From the NCBI GenBank assembly GCA_964580405.1, contig CAZOKM010000061.1:1-10183 (forward strand): 10,183 nucleotides of DNA, given 5' to 3'. Both the position numbers and the translations under genes were made by a program. The stretch comes from JAGTRI01 sp964580405. Lineage in GTDB: Archaea > Thermoproteota > Bathyarchaeia > Bathyarchaeales > DTEX01. The notes beneath the pieces were generated by a model, which had not been told where the DNA came from, did not search any database, and was given only the letters and a program-made list of their open reading frames with translations. Position 1 is the stretch's first letter, and each line of letters opens with the position of its first letter. Positions 1 through 4,618 of the stretch are shown piece after piece.

Positions 1-2
1 CG

Positions 3-122
3 CCGTCCATCAAGCTCAGCGGATTCGAAATCCCCGTCATAGACGTCTCCGAGCACCCAATCCTCAGGGAAACCGCCAAGTGGCTGAGGGAACAGGCAAA
101 ACCGAACGAAAAGAAGCCGTAA
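3..122 (+). CDS. C-terminal end of an unidentified protein (cut by window edge)
   Basis: An open frame runs from the left edge to a TAA at 120-122 and encodes the last 39 residues of a protein. The tail holds a short hydrophobic stretch (GFEIPVIDV), then an amphipathic segment (HPILRETAKWLREQA), and ends in a Lys/Glu/Pro-rich tail (KPNEKKP). Codon use (many GAC, GTC, AAG and AGG codons) matches the neighbouring genes, which supports real coding. I do not recognise the family from this fragment. A TATA-like box lies between its stop and the next gene, so the two are probably transcribed separately. Confidence 0.6.
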   Translation, partial: PSIKLSGFEIPVIDVSEHPILRETAKWLREQAKPNEKKP

Positions 123-168
123 AAGAGCGTGTGACGCACCCAATTCTGTGCTTTCCATTGTGATTATG

Positions 169-177
169 TTTAAATAT
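169..177 (+). promoter_or_regulatory. TATA box for the oxidoreductase operon
   Basis: TTTAAATAT sits in an A/T-rich pocket between G/C-richer genes. Archaeal transcription usually starts about 24-27 bases after the box centre, here near 198-200, just before the AAGGAGG at 204-210. That geometry serves the proposed start at 220 and would leave the upstream in-frame starts (148, 166) outside the transcript. The assignment rests on motif and spacing only. Confidence 0.5.
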
Positions 178-203
178 CGCAGTGTTTTCCTATTTTTCTA
201 TTC

Positions 204-210
204 AAGGAGG
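204..210 (+). promoter_or_regulatory. Shine-Dalgarno site that decides the oxidoreductase start
   Basis: AAGGAGG is a full-strength match to the anti-Shine-Dalgarno sequence and is followed by a 9-base spacer to an in-frame CTG at 220. No ATG, GTG or TTG lies at a suitable distance in frame. The next in-frame TTG, at 244, would remove the conserved GYxRRIL N-terminus. The in-frame GTG at 148 and ATG at 166 lie upstream of this site and have no such motif. Confidence 0.7.
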
Positions 211-219
211 CTCCCATTT

Positions 220-2073
220 CTGTTCGGCTACGCTCGAAGAATTTTGTATGTCGACCTGTCGAACGGCAGAACAAAAACCAGCCCCCTCAGCGAAGAGTAC
301 GCCAAGAAGTACATCGGCGGAATCGGACTCGGAATCCGCCTCCTCCTCGACAACTCGACCCCCGGCACCGACCCGTTCAGCCCAGAGAACCCTCTTGTCT
401 TGACGACGGGACCGCTGAGCGGGACGATGGCTCCCACCGGGGGGAACGGGCACGCCTTCGTGTCGAAGTCTCCTTTAACATTAGGTGTGGGCGAGGCGAA
501 GTCGCACGGGTTCTTCGGCTCGGAGCTGAAGAGGGCAGGGTACGACGCTATAATCTTTTTGAACGCGTCCGACAAGCCCGTCTACGCTTGGGTCGACGAC
601 GACAACGTCCAGCTGATGGACGCGAGGCACCTGTGTGGCAAGTCGCCGCAGGAAACCGAGGAAGCCATCCGCGACGATTTAGGAGACTACTACGTCCGAG
701 TCGCAGCCATTGGGCTCGCTGGAGAAAAACGGGCACGCCCAGCCTGCATAATCAACGACGTGAGCCGAGCTGCAGGGCGGACAGGCATGGGAGCTGTCAT
801 GGGCTCCAAGAACCTCAAAGCCATAGCCCTCCGAGGCACGAACGACGTCAACGTAGCCAAGCCCGACGAGTTCATGGCATTCGTTAAGATAATGCACGAG
901 CGGATGAAGGGCTCAGCGACAGCCAAATACCGCACCTTGGGAACCCCAGTGAACGTTTTGGTCCATAACTCTCTGGGTGCGTTGCCGACGAGGAACTTCA
1001 CGAACGCCGTGTTCGAGGGCGCCGAGAAGGTCAGCGGCGAATACCTGAACGAGAAGTTCGTCGTGAAAATTGATGGTTGTTCGTCTTGTGCCATGCGGTG
1101 CGAGCACTTGGCTGCCGTCCACGAGGGACCGTACAAGGGGACGACGTGCCGTGTCGAGTACGAGCCTCTGTGGGCGTTTGGTCCCCATTGCGGCGTGGAC
1201 AGGTTGGACGCCATCATCAAGGCGATGGACCTGTGCAACTACTACGGCTTGGACAACCTTTCGACGGGCAACGCCGTGGGTTTCGCCATGGACCTCTACG
1301 AGCACCACATAATTTCTAAGGAGGACACGGATGGACTTGACCTCAGGTTCGGCAACGCGGAAGCCATGGTGGAGCTCGTCCACAAGATTGGCAAACGCGA
1401 GGGATTCGGCGACATCCTAGCCGAGGGAGTGAAGAGGGCGGCGCAGAAAATCGGAAAGGGCGCCAACCAGTACGCCAACCACATCAAGGGCCTCGAGATG
1501 ACGGGCTACGACATACGTGGGCTGAAGACAGCCGCAATAGGCTACGCGGTTTCGTTCCGCGGCGCTGACCACAACCGCCACGGGGCCTACGCAGCGGACC
1601 TGAAGGGAACGGTTAACCGCTTCACGGTCGAGAAGGGACGTTCCAAGATAGTCGTGGACATCGAGGACCTCTACACGGTCATCGACTCGCTGATTGTGTG
1701 CAAGTTCTCCAGGGGAGTTTACATTAAAGAGTACGAGGACCTAGCTAAATACTACGAGCTGGTCACGGGCTTGGAGATGAAGGCTGAGGAGCTCAAGAGG
1801 GCGGGCGAAAGAATCAACGTCCTCGGCAGGCTCTTCAACATCCGCGAGGGGTTCACGAGGAAGGACGACCACATGCCCCCCAAGGTCATGAGCACCCCCA
1901 TTCCGGATAATACAGTGTCGAAGGGGAGCTTTGTCAGCCAGAAGGAGCTCGACTTCATGCTGGACGACTACTACGCCCAGAGGGGCTGGACGAGAGAGGG
2001 CGTGCCGACCCTAGAGAAACTGAAGGAGCTGTCCATGGACGACCTAGCGTACATCGTCGAAAAGAAGGTTTAG
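220..2073 (+). CDS. Tungsten aldehyde:ferredoxin oxidoreductase family, catalytic subunit
   Basis: AOR-family enzymes oxidise aldehydes to carboxylic acids at a tungsten bis-pterin centre and pass electrons through one [4Fe-4S] cluster. From a CTG start at 220 the protein has 617 residues, normal for the family. It opens with FGYARRILYVDLS. Typical pterin-site segments follow: GNGHAFVSKSPLT (75-87) and RTGMGAVMGSKN (from 187). The cluster ligands are C287, C290 and C294 (CX2CX3C) plus C494; from memory the P. furiosus AOR ligands are 288, 291, 295 and 494. E313 falls at the number of the Pyrococcus active-site Glu, and H451 in RGADHNR corresponds to its active-site His. The in-frame GTG at 148 would add 24 non-conserved residues and lies upstream of the TATA box. 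The next gene, 20 bases on, encodes a polyferredoxin-like partner. The subfamily and substrate cannot be read from sequence alone. Confidence 0.95.
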   Translation: MFGYARRILYVDLSNGRTKTSPLSEEYAKKYIGGIGLGIRLLLDNSTPGTDPFSPENPLVLTTGPLSGTMAPTGGNGHAFVSKSPLTLGVGEAKSHGFFGSELKRAGYDAIIFLNASDKPVYAWVDDDNVQLMDARHLCGKSPQETEEAIRDDLGDYYVRVAAIGLAGEKRARPACIINDVSRAAGRTGMGAVMGSKNLKAIALRGTNDVNVAKPDEFMAFVKIMHERMKGSATAKYRTLGTPVNVLVHNSLGALPTRNFTNAVFEGAEKVSGEYLNEKFVVKIDGCSSCAMRCEHLAAVHEGPYKGTTCRVEYEPLWAFGPHCGVDRLDAIIKAMDLCNYYGLDNLSTGNAVGFAMDLYEHHIISKEDTDGLDLRFGNAEAMVELVHKIGKREGFGDILAEGVKRAAQKIGKGANQYANHIKGLEMTGYDIRGLKTAAIGYAVSFRGADHNRHGAYAADLKGTVNRFTVEKGRSKIVVDIEDLYTVIDSLIVCKFSRGVYIKEYEDLAKYYELVTGLEMKAEELKRAGERINVLGRLFNIREGFTRKDDHMPPKVMSTPIPDNTVSKGSFVSQKELDFMLDDYYAQRGWTREGVPTLEKLKELSMDDLAYIVEKKV

Positions 2074-2093
2074 CTTTTACGAGAGGAGAATAA

Positions 2094-2591
2094 ATGACAA
2101 ATATCCACGACCGGAAATTCGTCTCTTCGGACCCCGACAAGTGCGTGGGCTGCTGCGTGTGCGAGTACGCCTGCTCGTTCGAGAAAGAGAAGGCCTTCAA
2201 CCCCGTAAAGTCCCGCATCCGCGCTGTCCGGCTTCCGCCCGTAATTAACATGGCTTTGACGTGCAGGCTCTGCGAGGACGCGCCGTGCGTTTCGGCGTGC
2301 CCGAGGGACGCTTTGACTCAGTCTAGCGAGACGGGCGTAATAGTCGTGGACGGGGACAAGTGCAACGGCTGCGGATGGTGCATCGAAGCCTGCGACTACG
2401 GCGCAATCATGCTGCACCCGGAGAAGAAGGTTGTCTTCGTCTGCGACCTATGTGACGGAAAGCCCAAATGCGTGGAATGGTGCCCAGAGGAAGCCCTGAC
2501 CCTTGTGACTGCGGACGTCCTCGCGCAGAAAGCCCGAATCACGGCTGTGAAGAAGCTTTTCCAAGAATCCGTGCAGCCAAAAAAAGAGTAA
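2094..2591 (+). CDS. Four-cluster 4Fe-4S ferredoxin-type electron-transfer subunit
   Basis: This 165-residue protein has 16 cysteines in four cluster motifs: CX2CX2CX3C (17, 20, 23, 27), CX2CX4CX3C (57, 60, 65, 69), CX2CX2CX3C (90, 93, 96, 100) and CX2CX5CX3C (117, 120, 126, 130). This is the HycB/DmsB-like pattern of four [4Fe-4S] clusters. C21 is an extra cysteine. There is no signal peptide or membrane segment, so it should be cytoplasmic. ATG 2094 follows GAGGAG at 2083-2088, with only 20 bases from the oxidoreductase stop, so the pair is almost certainly one transcript. The likely role is to carry electrons from the tungsten subunit to ferredoxin or another acceptor, comparable to the small Fe-S subunit of AorABC-type or WOR5-type enzymes. 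No FAD subunit gene follows. Confidence 0.92.
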   Translation: MTNIHDRKFVSSDPDKCVGCCVCEYACSFEKEKAFNPVKSRIRAVRLPPVINMALTCRLCEDAPCVSACPRDALTQSSETGVIVVDGDKCNGCGWCIEACDYGAIMLHPEKKVVFVCDLCDGKPKCVEWCPEEALTLVTADVLAQKARITAVKKLFQESVQPKKE

Positions 2592-2612
2592 CAGCTACTT
2601 ATTTGAGAGAAT

Positions 2613-2629
2613 AAAAATTTTGGGAAAAA
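2613..2629 (-). terminator. Possible oligo-T terminator for the minus-strand gene
   Basis: Read on the minus strand, two T5 runs lie just past the stop of the small gene, at 2629-2625 and 2617-2613. Archaeal polymerase commonly terminates at such T runs without a hairpin. The spacer between the converging genes is only 47 bases, so it may also affect the plus-strand operon, although the plus strand has only a T4 run here. Confidence 0.35.
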
Positions 2630-2638
2630 TTGGGCAGT

Positions 2639-2917
2639 TTAGAGAAGATTCAGTTCGAAGAACTCGATTTTTATTATGCGCCTTCTTTCCAGCCGCCTGA
2701 GCGCGTCGAAGAACTCATTCTTCTGTTTCCCTTGCAGCTTGAACTGCGAGAGCATGTCCTTGATGTTGGACCACGCCTTGCCCTCCCTGACGAAGTGGCT
2801 CTGCAGATTCTTAACGACGAGGCGTTCTAGTCTACCGCATTTCCAAGTTGTGTTGCGAAGAAGGACCGCAATGGACCTGAACATTTGGGTCGTCTCTTTG
2901 TTTGACCGCCTTGCCAT
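2639..2917 (-). CDS. Small basic protein, possibly winged-helix DNA-binding
   Basis: A 92-residue protein on the minus strand, rich in Lys and Arg, with no membrane segment. I do not recognise a named family. The C-terminal half, from about residue 45, looks helical and includes DALRRLERRRIIKIEF, which resembles the last helix and wing start of small winged-helix proteins; this is a resemblance, not a domain hit. The gene is supported by GAGGAAGG (2928-2921) seven bases before ATG 2917 (counted from its GAGG core), by TATATATA at 2960-2953 at the right distance upstream, and by T runs after the stop. Overlapping plus-strand frames (2630-2830 and 2676-2933) lack such signals. It could be a transcription factor or another nucleic-acid-binding protein; neither is shown. 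Confidence 0.65.
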   Translation of the reverse strand: MARRSNKETTQMFRSIAVLLRNTTWKCGRLERLVVKNLQSHFVREGKAWSNIKDMLSQFKLQGKQKNEFFDALRRLERRRIIKIEFFELNLL

Positions 2918-2952
2918 AACCCTTCCTCAATAGAAAAAAAGCTCAGATTGGG

Positions 2953-2960
2953 TATATATA
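2953..2960 (-). promoter_or_regulatory. TATA box for the minus-strand small gene
   Basis: TATATATA reads the same on both strands, but its position fits the minus-strand gene. Initiation about 25 bases downstream would fall near 2930, giving a leader of roughly 13 bases that contains the GAGG Shine-Dalgarno core before ATG 2917. It is about 125 bases from the start of the divergent gene at 3083, too far to serve it directly. Confidence 0.5.
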
Positions 2961-2993
2961 CGTAACTGAAAAAACATCAACAAGAAACTGCAG

Positions 2994-3000
2994 TTATATA
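2994..3000 (+). promoter_or_regulatory. Candidate TATA box for the acyltransferase-cyclase operon
   Basis: TTATATA lies in the divergent spacer at 2918-3082. It predicts initiation near 3022 and a leader of about 60 bases. A second candidate, GATATACT at 3026-3033, would place the start near 3055 with a leader of about 28 bases. Sequence alone does not separate them, and no clear Shine-Dalgarno motif precedes the ATG at 3083. Confidence 0.3.
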
Positions 3001-3082
3001 CAATACAAAATGTGACAGAATCCGAGATATACTCTACCGCAACCTTGAAAAGCCCAAAAAACGAAACACAGTCTGAACGTCC

Positions 3083-3790
3083 ATGTCGGGCTACATCTCG
3101 CCACAAGCGAAGAACGAAGGCTCAGTCGAAAAAGGCGCCGTCGTCCTCGGAAAAACAACAATCGGCTTAGGTTCACTAATCGCGGCGAACGTCGTAGTCG
3201 GGTACCCAGTCGAGAAGTCGCTCAAGGCTCTGAATCTCCCGAAAGAGTTCGACGCAAGCACATACGACGCTGTTAGCAGAGGCTCGAAGATAGGAAGAAA
3301 CTGCATACTCCGTTCAGGAACAATCGTCTACGAGACGGCGGAGATAGGCGACAGGGTCAGGACGGGGCACAACGTCCTCGTCAGGGAGGGAAGCACCGTG
3401 GGCGACGATTCGCTGGTCGGCTCCTCCTCGAAGCTCGACGGAACCGTTAAAATCGGGAAGGCAGTCATCATCCAATCGAACGCGTACCTCCCCCACCTCA
3501 CGGCAATCGAGGACGGAGTTTTCATTGCCCCGAACGTCTGCTTCACCAACGACCCGTATCCTCTGAGCAAACGCCTAATCGGAGTCACGGTCGAGAAGGA
3601 CGCCCTGATATGCGCGAACTCCACATTACTCGCAGGCATCAGAGTCGCAAAGGGCGCTGTGGTCGGAGCGGGCTCGGTCGTGACAAAGGACGTGGCTCCC
3701 GAAACCGTTGTCGTCGGAAACCCCGCGCGGTTCCTGATGACGCGTAAAGAGTTTGAAGAAAAAAGGGCGAAATGGAACAAAGCAACCTGA
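3083..3790 (+). CDS. Left-handed beta-helix (hexapeptide-repeat) acyltransferase
   Basis: This 235-residue protein consists largely of imperfect hexapeptide repeats of the [LIV]-G-x4 kind, such as KIGRNCILRSGTIV, EIGDRV, TVGDDSLVG and KIGKAVIIQ. These fold into a left-handed beta-helix, and such proteins act as trimers that move acetyl or other acyl groups from CoA to sugars or amines. H96 in TGHNVLVREG is a candidate catalytic histidine. FTNDPYP (N156) and the terminal GNPAR (212-216) are typical of the WbbJ-like sugar O/N-acetyltransferases. An in-frame TGA at 3074 fixes ATG 3083 as the first possible ATG; no Shine-Dalgarno motif is evident. The cyclase-family gene begins 12-21 bases after its stop, so they are probably co-transcribed. 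The substrate is unknown; a role in surface glycan or nucleotide-sugar modification is inferred from the family. Confidence 0.88.
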   Translation: MSGYISPQAKNEGSVEKGAVVLGKTTIGLGSLIAANVVVGYPVEKSLKALNLPKEFDASTYDAVSRGSKIGRNCILRSGTIVYETAEIGDRVRTGHNVLVREGSTVGDDSLVGSSSKLDGTVKIGKAVIIQSNAYLPHLTAIEDGVFIAPNVCFTNDPYPLSKRLIGVTVEKDALICANSTLLAGIRVAKGAVVGAGSVVTKDVAPETVVVGNPARFLMTRKEFEEKRAKWNKAT

Positions 3791-3802
3791 GACATTATTG
3801 AC

Positions 3803-4468
3803 GTGACGAAAATGATTGATTTGAAGGATTATAGGATAATCGACCTTTCAGCAGAAATTCGACCCGGAGCTCTCAAGGTGAACGGGGAGTACCTACACGG
3901 GAGCCAGACACGCAGGTTCGAGCTCCGCCAGTTCGTCTACGCGCCAGACAAGATGATAATGAACTGGGTCGAAGCCGAGTCGCACATCGGCACCCACGTT
4001 GAGCTCCCAGCCCACTTCGCACAGGACGGGAAGTCGAGCTCCGAAATGCCGATTCAAAAATTCCTGGGCGAGGCGGTTGTCCTCGACTTTTCAAGCTTAA
4101 AGCCGAAAGAAGGTAAGGGGCAGCCGATTCTACCCTCTCACCTTGTTAAAGTCGGGAAGGGCGACATTGTCCTCTTGTGGAGCTCTCTGAATCGGGACGA
4201 GCAGTCCTACATCTCGCCTGAAGCATCCAAATTCCTCGCGGAGAAGGCCGTCAGGATGGTCGGCGTCCAGAACATCAGGGTCGAGGCTCCCGGCGGCTCA
4301 ACAGCCACTCACGTGAACCTCCTGAAGAACGAGATTCCCCTCATCGAAGGCCTAGTCAACCTTGAACAAGTCAGGAAGGAAAGGGTGTTCTTCATTGGGC
4401 TCCCGCTGAACGTCGCAGGCTTGGACTCATCGTGGATAAGAGCCATAGCCCTAGAATCCCGAGACTAA
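3803..4468 (+). CDS. Cyclase-family (kynurenine formamidase-like) metal-dependent hydrolase
   Basis: The protein has 221 residues from GTG 3803, or 218 from the in-frame ATG 3812; neither has a clear Shine-Dalgarno motif. It belongs to the cyclase family (PF04199), whose best-known member, KynB, hydrolyses N-formylkynurenine. The family signature HxGTHxDxPxH appears as HIGTHVELPAH (H61, H65, E67, H71), with Glu where Asp is usual. H170 and E182 in THVNLLKNEIPLIEGL have the same 12-residue spacing as H160 and E172 of KynB, as I recall them. The usual GID segment reads GVQ. The C-terminus (FFIGLPLNVAGLDSSWIRAIAL) is also typical. A metal-dependent amidase or lactonase-like hydrolase is likely. 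With no tryptophan-degradation gene nearby, I would not call it a kynurenine formamidase. Confidence 0.88.
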   Translation: MTKMIDLKDYRIIDLSAEIRPGALKVNGEYLHGSQTRRFELRQFVYAPDKMIMNWVEAESHIGTHVELPAHFAQDGKSSSEMPIQKFLGEAVVLDFSSLKPKEGKGQPILPSHLVKVGKGDIVLLWSSLNRDEQSYISPEASKFLAEKAVRMVGVQNIRVEAPGGSTATHVNLLKNEIPLIEGLVNLEQVRKERVFFIGLPLNVAGLDSSWIRAIALESRD

Positions 4469-4555
4469 ATTCCTAGAATGCCAAGTAGCAATTGGTTTAG
4501 GGGAAAATGAGTTTCAAGTTTATGAGGACATTCTATAAGAATGCGTAAATCAAAA

Positions 4556-4560
4556 TTTTT
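4556..4560 (+). terminator. Possible T-run terminator after the cyclase operon
   Basis: A TTTTT run lies about 90 bases after the cyclase stop in an A/T-rich spacer (4469-4618). It is followed by a weak hairpin, CGTCC (4563-4567) pairing with GGACG (4575-4579) around a 7-base loop. The evidence is motif only, and the hairpin is short enough to occur by chance. Confidence 0.25.
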
Positions 4561-4584
4561 GTCGTCCAAAAAAGGGACGCAAGA

Positions 4585-4596
4585 CATATAAAAAAT
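4585..4596 (+). promoter_or_regulatory. TATA box for the beta-propeller gene
   Basis: CATATAAAAAAT in a strongly A/T-rich stretch predicts transcription near 4613. That leaves a very short leader before GTG 4619, or about 15 bases before the in-frame ATG 4628. The short distance slightly favours ATG 4628, while a GTGAT at 4606-4610 would favour GTG 4619 if transcription starts earlier. Confidence 0.45.
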
Positions 4597-4618
4597 TTTA
4601 AAAGAGTGATGTGGAAGT

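Noticed and set aside
148..219. N-terminal extension of the oxidoreductase from the in-frame GTG at 148
   Set aside because: It lies upstream of the TATA box and the AAGGAGG, has no ribosome-binding motif of its own, and the encoded residues do not look like any AOR N-terminus. Its hydrophobic FLFF stretch could be mistaken for a signal peptide.
690..1383. Long open frames on the minus strand inside the oxidoreductase gene
   Set aside because: They are by-products of the biased third-position composition of the real gene; they have no promoter or ribosome-binding signal, and the products look like antisense translation.
2630..2933. Plus-strand frames opposite the small minus-strand gene
   Set aside because: They lack ribosome-binding and promoter motifs, whereas the minus-strand frame has both.
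4563..4579. Hairpin CGTCC/GGACG in the spacer before the propeller gene
   Set aside because: A 5-bp stem with a 7-base loop is expected by chance; kept only as a remark under the T-run terminator.
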